Positions 24,888 through 31,489 of a stretch of DNA of 64,000 nt are shown here, piece after piece. The position numbers and the translations under genes are program-made. Origin of the DNA: Acidobacteriota bacterium (lineage in GTDB: Bacteria; Acidobacteriota; Vicinamibacteria; Vicinamibacterales; CAVVIG01); assembly GCA_003222395.1 (NCBI GenBank), contig QHWB01000043.1:60321-124320 (forward strand), read 5' to 3'. The first letter of the stretch is position 1; each line of letters begins with the position of its first letter. The notes beneath the pieces are model-generated. The model had not been told where the DNA came from. It saw only the letters and a list, made by a program, of their open reading frames with translations, and made no database searches.

Positions 24888-25247
24888 ATGAAACGCTTGT
24901 TAGTGATCGCTCTTTCGGTGTCCGCGCTGTGTCTCGCGCCCGCAGTGGGCGTTCAGGCGCAAGGCAAGGCCAAGTCGATGACCGCGAGCGGCACCGTCAA
25001 GGCCGTGTCGGGCAGTTCGCTGACCGTCACCGCAGCGGGCGGCAAGGACATGACCTTCACGGTCGACAACAGCACGAAGTTCGTCGGGAAGGGTCTGGGA
25101 ACGAAGGCGAAGGCCGGCAACCTGACCGCCACCGACGCCGTCGCGATGGGCGACAGGGTCAGCGTGACTTATCACGACATGGGCGGCACGATGCACGCAG
25201 CGAGCGTGCGCGTCGTGTCGAAGGGCGCCGCGACCCCGAAGAAGTAG
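24888..25247 (+). CDS. small secreted protein, DUF5666-like
   Basis: 119 residues from ATG 24888, preceded by gggaggatcag. The signal peptide is cleaved around V-Q-A/Q-G-K (about residue 25). The mature part reads as a small beta-barrel: G-T-V-K-A-V-S-G-S-S-L-T-V, then F-T-V-D-N-S-T-K-F-V-G-K-G, G-D-R-V-S-V-T-Y. This is the pattern of the DUF5666 or OB-like secreted family of unknown function. Its 3' end overlaps the tail of the convergent phosphoesterase gene. A TATAGT box at 24852-24857 may be part of its promoter. Confidence 0.75.
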   Translation: MKRLLVIALSVSALCLAPAVGVQAQGKAKSMTASGTVKAVSGSSLTVTAAGGKDMTFTVDNSTKFVGKGLGTKAKAGNLTATDAVAMGDRVSVTYHDMGGTMHAASVRVVSKGAATPKK

Positions 25248-26371
25248 GGGCGGACCAACGTGTCCGCCCAGCGGCGGCTCGTCACGGACGCTCGGGGGCC
25301 GACACACGGGTCGGCCCCTACCAGATCTTCCTCATCGGACACGCCAGCCCCCTTCGCGATTGCCACCGGCTCCCGCCGATCGACGTAAATGGCGGTGGCT
25401 TCTCCTCTGCGAATCTCGAGCGCCGACGCGCGCCCGTTCGGCACGTAGGCGGGCTGCATGCCCGTGTCGATTTGAACGACCCGGCCGTCGAAGCGCGTGC
25501 CGATGCGTCCGGTCGTCGACACGGTGTGGCCGATCACAATCGCCCGCGCACCCATCTTCGACAGGATCTCCGTTACCTGGGGAGCGAACGCGTCGGGCTC
25601 CTGCGCGAGGCCGCGGTACCACAACGGACCGTCGACCCGTGCCGCCAGGCTGGCGAGCGGCGCCGTCCGCGTTTTGTCGAGATCCGACGTCAGCTCTCGG
25701 CGGACCTGATCGTTGATGGCGCTGCATCCGAGCGGCGCCACGGCAGGCGAGATGCCGCCGTGCACGAAGACGATCCCGTTGATCTTGACTGTGACCGGCA
25801 GCTGGCGCAGCCACTTCCCGTATTCGCCATCGCGACCGAACGCCTGTCGCATCTCGATTTGGCCGAGCGGCGTCTGCTTGAGCGCTTCGTCGCGCTCGGC
25901 CGGCTTGAGCGTCTGCAGAAACCGCTCGCGAAGCGCCTCTGATCCGCTCGCGGCAAACGCCTCGTATTCGGCGAGCGCCGTCAGCCGCAAATCGCCCAGC
26001 ATCCGCGCCACCTCGTGGTTGCCGAGCAGCACGTGAACGCGGCCGCCGGCCGACTGGGCCTCGCGCTCGAGCCGCCTGAGAAAGTCGAGCGCCTTGCGCG
26101 AATCGGGGCCGCGATCGACGACGTCGCCGAGCTGGACGAAGTGCGTCGAGCCGCCGGCCCAGCGGCCGTTCGCGTCGATCACGCCCGCGACTGTGAGCAT
26201 CTCGACATAACGATCGTACGCGCCGTGAACGTCGCCGACGGCGACGACGCGCTCGACGCCCTCCCATTCGCAGGAACTGGCCGCGCGCGCGACGGTCGCC
26301 GCTAACGCAAGCAGAAGGACGGCGACGACGCGGATCCAGAAACGAACCCATTGGCGGTTGGACGGATGCAT
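25172..26371 (-). CDS. secreted calcineurin-like metallophosphoesterase
   Basis: 399 residues from ATG 26371. Signal peptide (M-H-P-S... to V-A-R-A, about 30 residues) indicates export. Metal-site motifs in order: G-D-V-H-G-A-Y-D, G-D-V-V-D-R-G-P-D-S, L-L-G-N-H-E, V-H-G-G and I-G-H-T. These are of the diadenosine-tetraphosphatase/Shewanella-like phosphatase type. The last 45 or so residues (after S-D-E-E-D-L-V) are not family sequence and come from the repeat at 25246-25322 and the antisense of the small secreted gene. It lies 23 bases after the dehydrogenase gene and may belong to the microcompartment transcript, though a periplasmic enzyme has no obvious role there. Confidence 0.85.
   Translation of the reverse strand: MHPSNRQWVRFWIRVVAVLLLALAATVARAASSCEWEGVERVVAVGDVHGAYDRYVEMLTVAGVIDANGRWAGGSTHFVQLGDVVDRGPDSRKALDFLRRLEREAQSAGGRVHVLLGNHEVARMLGDLRLTALAEYEAFAASGSEALRERFLQTLKPAERDEALKQTPLGQIEMRQAFGRDGEYGKWLRQLPVTVKINGIVFVHGGISPAVAPLGCSAINDQVRRELTSDLDKTRTAPLASLAARVDGPLWYRGLAQEPDAFAPQVTEILSKMGARAIVIGHTVSTTGRIGTRFDGRVVQIDTGMQPAYVPNGRASALEIRRGEATAIYVDRREPVAIAKGAGVSDEEDLVGADPCVGPRASVTSRRWADTLVRPYFFGVAAPFDTTRTLAACIVPPMS
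25246..25322. repeat. paired-hairpin repeat TAGGGGCGGA...GGCCCCTA
   Basis: First hairpin ggggcgga...tccgccc, second gggggccgac...gtcggcccct. The outer ends taggggc and gccccta also pair. The same two-hairpin plan with different inner bases is at 35612-35685. It supplies the C-terminal residues of the phosphoesterase at 25172-26371. Confidence 0.8.
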
Positions 26372-26394
26372 CGGGTTCAGCGGTCCTTGCGTGT

Positions 26395-27378
26395 TCAGCG
26401 TTGGGACAGGACGACCGGCGTGAGAGCGGGACGGCCGGCCAGAACGGCCAGCACATTTTCCGCCGCGAGATCGGCCATCGCGGTTCGGGTTTCGGTGGTC
26501 GCGCTTGCGAGGTGCGGGACCAGGAGGACGTTGTCGAGCTTCAGCAATTCGGGATGAACCGCCGGCTCGTTCTCGTACACGTCGAGCGCCGCGCCGGCGA
26601 GCAGATGGTGCTGCAGCGCCCACGCGAGCGCCGCTTCGTCGACGACCGGCCCGCGCGCCGTGTTGATCAGATAGGCCGAGCGCTTCATCCGCGCCAGAGA
26701 TTTCTTGTCGATCAGATGACGCGTCTCCGGCAGCAGGGGAACGTGCAGCGACACGATGTCGGACGTGTTCAGCAGGCGATCGAGGGAGACGTTTTCGGCG
26801 CCGGGCAGGTCGACGTCGCGCGGCTCCGTGTAGACGACGCGCATGCCGAAGACGGGCGCCCGCGCGGCAACGGCGCGTCCGATGCGACCGACGCCGACGA
26901 GCCCGAGCTGCTTCCCGTTCAGCTCGGTGCCGAGCATGAAATCGAGCGCCCAGCCTTTCCACGCGCCGCTGCGGACAACGCGCTCGCCTTCAGCAAGCCG
27001 GCGCGTGATTGCGAGAATCAACGCCCAGGTGAAGTCGGCAACCGACTCGGTCAGCACGTCGGGCGTGTGGGTGACGACGACGCCGCGCGACGTCGCGTAA
27101 GCGACGTCGATGTTGTTGAAGCCGACCGCAACATTGGCGATGACCTTCAGCTCCGGCGCGGCATCGATCACCGTGCGATCGATGGCGTCGGTCAGCAGCG
27201 ACACGAGCGCATTCTTGTCAGCGACCCGGGCGCGGAGCTCGTCCGGTGCAATGGCCGCGTCGCCGCTATAGAGATCCACGCCGCCTGCCGCTTCGAGCTT
27301 CGCGAGGACCGACGAGGGAAGACGCCTCGTGACGAGGATCCTCGAGGCTTGTTGCACTGACGTCCGCTCAGTGTCCAT
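26395..27378 (-). CDS. D-2-hydroxyacid dehydrogenase (glyoxylate reductase-like)
   Basis: 327 residues. NAD(P)-binding G-V-G-R-I-G (about 154-159), catalytic Arg in N-T-A-R-G-P-V-V-D-E, Glu in D-V-Y-E-N-E-P and His in V-P-H-L-A-S-A-T. These form the complete D-isomer 2-hydroxyacid dehydrogenase triad, reducing 2-oxo acids such as glyoxylate or pyruvate. It overlaps the small cysteine-rich microcompartment gene by 11 bases, so it is part of that transcript. Link to the aldolase pathway (lactaldehyde or lactate metabolism) is inference. No encapsulation helix is obvious. Confidence 0.88.
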   Translation of the reverse strand: MDTERTSVQQASRILVTRRLPSSVLAKLEAAGGVDLYSGDAAIAPDELRARVADKNALVSLLTDAIDRTVIDAAPELKVIANVAVGFNNIDVAYATSRGVVVTHTPDVLTESVADFTWALILAITRRLAEGERVVRSGAWKGWALDFMLGTELNGKQLGLVGVGRIGRAVAARAPVFGMRVVYTEPRDVDLPGAENVSLDRLLNTSDIVSLHVPLLPETRHLIDKKSLARMKRSAYLINTARGPVVDEAALAWALQHHLLAGAALDVYENEPAVHPELLKLDNVLLVPHLASATTETRTAMADLAAENVLAVLAGRPALTPVVLSQR

Positions 27379-27589
27379 AAGAGAGACAGTAACCGCAATG
27401 ATTGCAGCGCACGGTCGGCTCGATCAGGCATGCACCGTCGCCATCAGCGCCGCGCGCGAGCGGCAGCAGGGCGTGGCTCGCGTGCGCGCGAAAGGCCGCA
27501 ACAGGCGCCGGCGCCGCGTGCGGCGCTTCCGACGCAAGATGCCGGGCGATTGACTGCCGCACCAATTGGCGCAGCTCGTCATCATTCAC
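27368..27589 (-). CDS. small microcompartment-associated protein with CxxCxxC tail
   Basis: 73 residues. Residues 1-20 (M-N-D-D-E-L-R-Q-L-V-R-Q-S-I-A-R-H-L) are predicted to form an amphipathic helix like known encapsulation peptides. An Ala/Pro/His linker follows, then a C-terminus with Cys at 53, and C-N-H-C-G-Y-C near 62-68, ending S-Y-G-H. The three-cysteine C-x-x-C-x-x-C pattern plus nearby His suggests a metal or Fe-S site. It sits between BMC-P (8-base overlap) and the dehydrogenase (11-base overlap). I do not recognise a named family. Cargo, scaffold or redox partner inside the shell are possibilities, not established. Confidence 0.65.
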   Translation of the reverse strand: MNDDELRQLVRQSIARHLASEAPHAAPAPVAAFRAHASHALLPLARGADGDGACLIEPTVRCNHCGYCLSYGH

Positions 27590-27854
27590 TGACGTTCACC
27601 ATATCGATGATGCCAATCACCGCGGCATCGACGGGCGCGCCCTTCTTGCCGAGCGCTTCGCCGGCGGCGCGTCCTTCCAGGACGATCAACACCTTCTCCT
27701 GCACGCCGGCGCCAACGCCGTCCACGGCGAGCAGCGCCGTCCCGCGCGGCGTGTCGTCGACGTTCAACGGCTGCACCAGCAGCAGCTTCGCGCCCTCGAA
27801 CTTCTCGTGCTTCTGCGTCGAGACGACCGTTCCGACCACTCGGGCAATCTGCAT
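27582..27854 (-). CDS. microcompartment vertex protein (EutN/CcmL, BMC-P), copy 3
   Basis: 90 residues from ATG 27854. M-Q-I-A-R-V-V-G-T-V-V-S-T-Q-K is the family start (K/R-G-x-V-x-x-T). G-V-G-A-G-V-Q-E-K-V-L-I and A-A-V-I-G-I-I-D complete the pentamer-forming fold that caps the shell corners. An upstream in-frame start would only add translated repeat (L-P-D-Y-P-I-T units). Third of three paralogues in a row. Confidence 0.93.
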   Translation of the reverse strand: MQIARVVGTVVSTQKHEKFEGAKLLLVQPLNVDDTPRGTALLAVDGVGAGVQEKVLIVLEGRAAGEALGKKGAPVDAAVIGIIDMVNVSE

Positions 27855-27855
27855 T

Positions 27856-27968
27856 GGATAATCGGGTAACGTAATCGGGTAATCGGGTAATCGGGTAATC
27901 GGGTAATCGGGCAATTGGGCAATCAATTCCTCGCTTACCCGATTACCCAATTACCCAATTACCCAATT
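27856..27968. repeat. TAATCGGG octamer array with its complement
   Basis: Five or more taatcggg units, each followed by t or c, then a short spacer and the complementary acccgattacccaattac units. One long imperfect hairpin, 113 bases, exactly filling the gap between two BMC-P genes. It could uncouple or tune expression of the downstream half of the operon. Confidence 0.9.
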
Positions 27969-27969
27969 C

Positions 27970-28242
27970 TCATGTTCTCTCCAGGTCCCAATGATCGACG
28001 ATGCCGACAATGCCAGCGTCCACGGGCGGCTCGACCGGATAAAACGGAAAACTTGCTTCCTTGCCGCGCACGAAGAACACCTCTTCGCCGACGCCGGCGC
28101 CGACGGCATCGACCGCAACCAGCGGTCGGCCTGCCGGTTGCCGGTCGGGCGTCAACGGTTGCACGACGAGCAGCTTGATACCGGTGAGGTTCTCGTCCTT
28201 GCGCGTGACGACGACGTCGCCGATGACTCGCGCGAGCTGCAT
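27970..28242 (-). CDS. microcompartment vertex protein (EutN/CcmL, BMC-P), copy 2
   Basis: 90 residues. M-Q-L-A-R-V-I-G-D-V-V-V-T-R-K, V-A-V-D-A-V-G-A-G-V-G-E-E-V and D-A-G-I-V-G-I-V-D place it in the EutN/CcmL pentamer family. Compared with its neighbours it has a different loop (E-A-S-F-P-F-Y-P-V-E-P) where they have S-A-R-M or A-A-G-E. It overlaps copy 1 by one base (TGATG-type junction). Confidence 0.93.
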   Translation of the reverse strand: MQLARVIGDVVVTRKDENLTGIKLLVVQPLTPDRQPAGRPLVAVDAVGAGVGEEVFFVRGKEASFPFYPVEPPVDAGIVGIVDHWDLERT

Positions 28243-28511
28243 CAGTCGCTGACCTCGATCGCGTCGATGATGCCGACGATGGCGGCGTCGACCGGACAGT
28301 CTTTCATGCCGGACGCCATGCGCGCCGAGCTGCCGCTGACAATGAGCACCGTCTCTCCGACTCCGGCATCGACCGTATCGACGGCGACGAGATCGTTGCC
28401 GTCCGCTTTGCCGCCGGGATCAATTGGCCGCGCCACCAGCAGCTTGTTGCTCACGAGCCGCGGATCCTTTCGTGTGGCGACGACCGTTCCGACAATTTTC
28501 GCGAGAAGCAT
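28242..28511 (-). CDS. microcompartment vertex protein (EutN/CcmL, BMC-P), copy 1
   Basis: 89 residues. M-L-L-A-K-I-V-G-T-V-V-A-T-R-K, V-A-V-D-T-V-D-A-G-V-G-E-T-V-L and D-A-A-I-V-G-I-I-D. It lies three bases after the BMC-H gene. Three distinct BMC-P genes are characteristic of the fucose/rhamnose-degrading microcompartments described in Planctomycetes and Verrucomicrobia. Confidence 0.93.
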   Translation of the reverse strand: MLLAKIVGTVVATRKDPRLVSNKLLVARPIDPGGKADGNDLVAVDTVDAGVGETVLIVSGSSARMASGMKDCPVDAAIVGIIDAIEVSD

Positions 28512-28514
28512 TCC

Positions 28515-28808
28515 CTACGCTTTCACCGCCGTGGCCTTGCCGATCGGCAGCGCGTCCTCGAGGTTGGCGTGCGGGCGCGGGATGACGTGCACCGAGACGA
28601 GCTCACCGACGCGCCGCGCCGCCGCGGCGCCTGCGTCGGTCGCCGCCTTCACGGCTGCGACGTCGCCGCGCACGATCGCCGTCACGTAGCCGGCGCCGAT
28701 CTTCTCCCAGCCGACGAGCGTGACCTTTGCCGCCTTCACCATCGCATCGGCGGCCTCGATCATCGCGACCAGCCCCTTGGTTTCGACCATCCCTAACGCC
28801 TCGCCCAT
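28515..28808 (-). CDS. microcompartment hexamer shell protein (BMC-H)
   Basis: 97 residues, single Pf00936-type domain: [20 protein letters not shown], then [24 protein letters not shown], and H-V-I-P-R-P-H. This is the standard facet-forming hexamer. It is the only BMC-H in the window and no BMC-T (trimer) is seen. A 128-base gap with a hairpin repeat separates it from the aldolase gene upstream. Confidence 0.97.
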   Translation of the reverse strand: MGEALGMVETKGLVAMIEAADAMVKAAKVTLVGWEKIGAGYVTAIVRGDVAAVKAATDAGAAAARRVGELVSVHVIPRPHANLEDALPIGKATAVKA

Positions 28809-28827
28809 TGTCGTCTCCTTCGTAACG

Positions 28828-28915
28828 GCTGTGTCAGTGGCGTCCGCCTTCAGGCGGATATCCGAAACATCAGCGACGCGATATCCGGCTCGAGCCGGAC
28901 GCCACTGGCGGGATG
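28828..28915. repeat. hairpin repeat between aldolase and BMC-H genes
   Basis: cagtggcgtccgccttcagg...ggctcgagccggacgccactg: the outer arms agtggcgtcc and ggacgccact are complementary and inner parts form smaller hairpins (ccgccttcaggcgg). A relative of the outer arm (tagtggcgtccgcc) is at 50853-50866. Confidence 0.7.
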
Positions 28916-28936
28916 GAGCATCAGCCAGTCGCCGTT

Positions 28937-29779
28937 TCAGCGCAAGTTCTTTATCGCGTCTTCAATCAGGGCCGAGAGTTCGCGGTATGTTAACCGAATT
29001 TCTCCATCGGTCTCCGCCGCAGCCTTCGGCGAAACGTCGGGCACGAGCCGCGAGCCGGGACTCGACGGCGCCTGCACGATCTGACAGGTTGCGGCATCCT
29101 CGACGACCGCGTCCTCGGCGCAGATCGGCGCCGGCGCTTTGATGCCGTACGTGTCGCGCAGCCCCTGCAGCCGAATCACTTCCTGGCGCGAGATCAGGTT
29201 CTCTCGGCCGAGCAGCCGCGCGACGAGGCTGATCTTCGCGAAGTGCTCGACCGTCTCCATCTTGTAGTACGCCGAGTACAGATCCGCGCCGACGGTGAGC
29301 GCGCCGTGATTGGCGAGCAGCATCCCGTCGTGCGCCTTGATGTACTTCCGCACCGCTTCCGGCAACTCGCTCGTCGACGGCGTCGCGTACTCCGCGATCG
29401 GAATGCTGCCGAGCGTCGTCAGCACCTCGGCGAGCACGGCGCGATCGAGCGGAATGCCGGCGACGGCGAACCCGGTGGCCGTCGGCGGATGCGCGTGGAC
29501 GACCGCCTGCACGTCGGGCCGCTGGCGGTACACCTCGAGGTGCATCAGCATTTCGGACGATGGATCGCGATCGCCCTGCAGCTTGCGCCCGTCGAGGTCG
29601 GTGATGCACATCAGGTCGGGCGTCATGAATCCCTTGCACACGCCTTTGGGCGTCATGAGCAGCCGATCCGATCCGAGCCGGACGCTGATGTTGCCGTCGT
29701 TCGACGCGGTATAGCCGCGGGCGTACAGGCGGCGGCCGACCTCGACGATGTCGGCGCGCAGCGCGGATTCCGTGGTCAT
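28937..29779 (-). CDS. class II aldolase (fuculose/rhamnulose-phosphate type) with encapsulation-like tail
   Basis: 280 residues; typical class II sugar-phosphate aldolases have about 215. Catalytic domain 1-215: N-D-G-N-I-S, T-P-K-G-V-C-K, catalytic Glu in D-P-S-S-E-M-L-M-H, zinc His in V-V-H-A-H-P-P and L-A-N-H-G-A-L. It cleaves L-fuculose-1-P or L-rhamnulose-1-P to DHAP and lactaldehyde. The extra 65 residues are an Ala/Pro/Ser linker followed by a C-terminal amphipathic helix ([14 protein letters not shown]), as expected for an encapsulation peptide. The gene starts by ATGA overlap with the small membrane-protein gene. Exact sugar not determined. Confidence 0.88.
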   Translation of the reverse strand: MTTESALRADIVEVGRRLYARGYTASNDGNISVRLGSDRLLMTPKGVCKGFMTPDLMCITDLDGRKLQGDRDPSSEMLMHLEVYRQRPDVQAVVHAHPPTATGFAVAGIPLDRAVLAEVLTTLGSIPIAEYATPSTSELPEAVRKYIKAHDGMLLANHGALTVGADLYSAYYKMETVEHFAKISLVARLLGRENLISRQEVIRLQGLRDTYGIKAPAPICAEDAVVEDAATCQIVQAPSSPGSRLVPDVSPKAAAETDGEIRLTYRELSALIEDAIKNLR

Positions 29780-30039
29780 GCGGTACGAGCGCGGTATTTG
29801 TCGCGGCAGATCTCCGAGCAGAAGAACACGCGGCCGTGGCCGTCGGCGATCGACAGCGCGCGATCCGGCAGGACGAACGTTCCGCAGATGGGATCGCGCG
29901 CCATCTGCACGCGGCGCTGCGACGCGCCCGCGCCGCGCGGCTGTCCGCTGATCCCGTCGATGATGCCGCCAATCAGCCGTCCGGCGGCGCGGACGGCGAG
30001 CGTCAGCAGGATGGAGATGAGCAGGAAGCGCAGAATCAT
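29776..30039 (-). CDS. small membrane protein with YHS/TRASH-like metal motif (PP0621-like)
   Basis: 87 residues from ATG 30039. An N-terminal membrane helix (M-I-L-R-F-L-L-I-S-I-L-L-T-L-A-V) is followed by a short linker and a cysteine motif, D-P-I-C-G-T-F-V ... V-F-F-C-S-E-I-C-R-D-K-Y, of the YHS/TRASH kind that binds a metal ion. Function unknown. It overlaps the TPR gene and the aldolase gene by four bases each, tying the microcompartment aldolase to the upstream housekeeping transcript. Confidence 0.8.
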   Translation of the reverse strand: MILRFLLISILLTLAVRAAGRLIGGIIDGISGQPRGAGASQRRVQMARDPICGTFVLPDRALSIADGHGRVFFCSEICRDKYRARTA

Positions 30040-30653
30040 GATCCCGGCTTTTGCGTGCCGGCGGCGCCGGGATGCGCCGACTGCAGGCTGTCGAGCGCCC
30101 GCTTCGCCGCCTGCGCTTCGGGAGTGTCCGGCGCGATCTCGAGCACCTGCTGCCAGGCCTCGGTCGCGCCCTGCAGATCCTGCTTGCCGAACGCCTTGAC
30201 GATGCCGACGTTCAACAGCGTCTTGGCGTGCTTCGGATCGAGTTTCAGCGATTTGTCGAACTGCTCGAGCGCCTTGTCCGGCTGGTTCGTGTAGTAGTAG
30301 CACACGCCGAGATCGGTGCTGACGTTCGCGTCGTTCGGATTCAGCTTCAGCGCGTCGGTGTACCACTTCACCGCCTCGTCGTATCGCTCGGCGTCGAAGT
30401 ACAGGTTCGCGAGCTCGACGCGCGGCTTCGGATTCGAAGCCTCGCGATCGGCAACGGATTTCAGCGCGTTCACCTGCGTCTCGTCGAGTACGGCGGCGCG
30501 CGTCGTGCCCTGCGTGGAGCCAGCCGCGGTCGGCTGCTGAGGCGCAGCCGCCGGAAGCGGACGTCCGCCGGCTTGCTGCGAGCCGATGATCCAGCCCGCG
30601 ATCAAGCCGAAGAGCACGCCGGCGATTCCGTACGCGATCGCATCTGATCTCAT
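30036..30653 (-). CDS. TPR-repeat membrane-anchored protein
   Basis: 205 residues from ATG 30653. N-terminal membrane helix (about 6-26), Gln/Pro/Ala-rich linker (30-55), then three to four tetratricopeptide repeats (about 65-185): L-A-N-L-Y-F-D-A-E-R-Y-D-E-A-V-K-W-Y, L-G-V-C-Y-Y-Y-T-N-Q-P-D-K-A-L-E-Q-F and L-L-N-V-G-I-V. It is probably an extracytoplasmic scaffold. It starts 13 bases after pdxJ and overlaps the next gene by ATGA. Confidence 0.85.
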   Translation of the reverse strand: MRSDAIAYGIAGVLFGLIAGWIIGSQQAGGRPLPAAAPQQPTAAGSTQGTTRAAVLDETQVNALKSVADREASNPKPRVELANLYFDAERYDEAVKWYTDALKLNPNDANVSTDLGVCYYYTNQPDKALEQFDKSLKLDPKHAKTLLNVGIVKAFGKQDLQGATEAWQQVLEIAPDTPEAQAAKRALDSLQSAHPGAAGTQKPGS

Positions 30654-30666
30654 TCGGAGCCGTCGA

Positions 30667-31398
30667 TCATAGCACTTGGAGATACTCGCGGACGACCGTC
30701 GCAAGGCCGACGAAGACCGCGCGCGAGATGATCGCGTGGCCGATCGAGACCTCATCGAGGAACGGCAGCTCGCGGAACAGAACGAGGTTCGACAAATCCA
30801 AATCGTGGCCGGCGTTCACGCCGACGCCGAGCGTATGCGCGAGCTGAGCGGCTTCCACGTACCGCGCGAACGAGCGGCGTCCTTCGTCGACTCCGCGCTC
30901 GAACGCGCGCGCGAACGGCTCGGTGTAGAGCTCGACGCGGTCCGCGCCGACCGATGCCGCCCACCGAATCGGATCCGGAACGGCGTCGACGAACAGACTC
31001 ACGCGTACGCCGCGCGCGTGCAGCCGTTCGATCACGACAGGCATCCGTTCCGTCGTTGCCCCGGGCTGCCACCCGGCCTGGCTCGTAATCTCTCCAGGCA
31101 CGACCGGAACGAGTGTGGACTGCGTGGGACGCACTTCCTCGACGAGCGCGAGCAGCTCCGGCCTGGGATCGCCTTCGATGTTGTACTCGACGCCGGGCGC
31201 CCGCTCGCGCAGCCGGCGCGCGATGTCGCGCACGTCATCCGGCGTGATGTGGCGCCGGTCGGCGCGCGGATGGACGGTGATGCCAGGCGCACCGGCCGCG
31301 ACGCAGACATCGACCGCCTCGAGCACGCTCGGCGCGTGGCCGCCGCGCGAGTTGCGCAGCGTCGCGACCTTGTTGACGTTGACGGAGAGCCGGATCAT
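30667..31398 (-). CDS. pdxJ: pyridoxine 5'-phosphate synthase
   Basis: 243 residues from ATG 31398; a start further upstream at 31422 would translate repeat DNA. L-S-V-N-V-N-K-V-A-T-L-R-N is the PdxJ N-terminus. H-P-R-A-D-R-R-H-I, Y-N-I-E-G-D-P and the C-terminal G-V-N-A-G-H-D-L follow. It condenses 1-deoxyxylulose-5-P with aminoacetone phosphate to make PNP (vitamin B6). In this operon it follows glmM across a hairpin repeat. Confidence 0.96.
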   Translation of the reverse strand: MIRLSVNVNKVATLRNSRGGHAPSVLEAVDVCVAAGAPGITVHPRADRRHITPDDVRDIARRLRERAPGVEYNIEGDPRPELLALVEEVRPTQSTLVPVVPGEITSQAGWQPGATTERMPVVIERLHARGVRVSLFVDAVPDPIRWAASVGADRVELYTEPFARAFERGVDEGRRSFARYVEAAQLAHTLGVGVNAGHDLDLSNLVLFRELPFLDEVSIGHAIISRAVFVGLATVVREYLQVL

Positions 31399-31489
31399 CG
31401 AAGGGCAGAGGGCAGAGGGCAAAGGGCAGCAAGGCGAATCACCGTGCGCGGAGTGCCCTTTGCCCTCTGCCCTTTGCCCTTATCCAAGG
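31399..31489. repeat. GGGCAGA/GGGCAAA heptamer array with complement
   Basis: agggcagagggcagagggca on one side, tgccctttgccctctgccct on the other, with about 27 bases between. It forms a strong hairpin in the glmM-pdxJ mRNA. The downstream arm ends at the glmM stop region. Confidence 0.9.
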
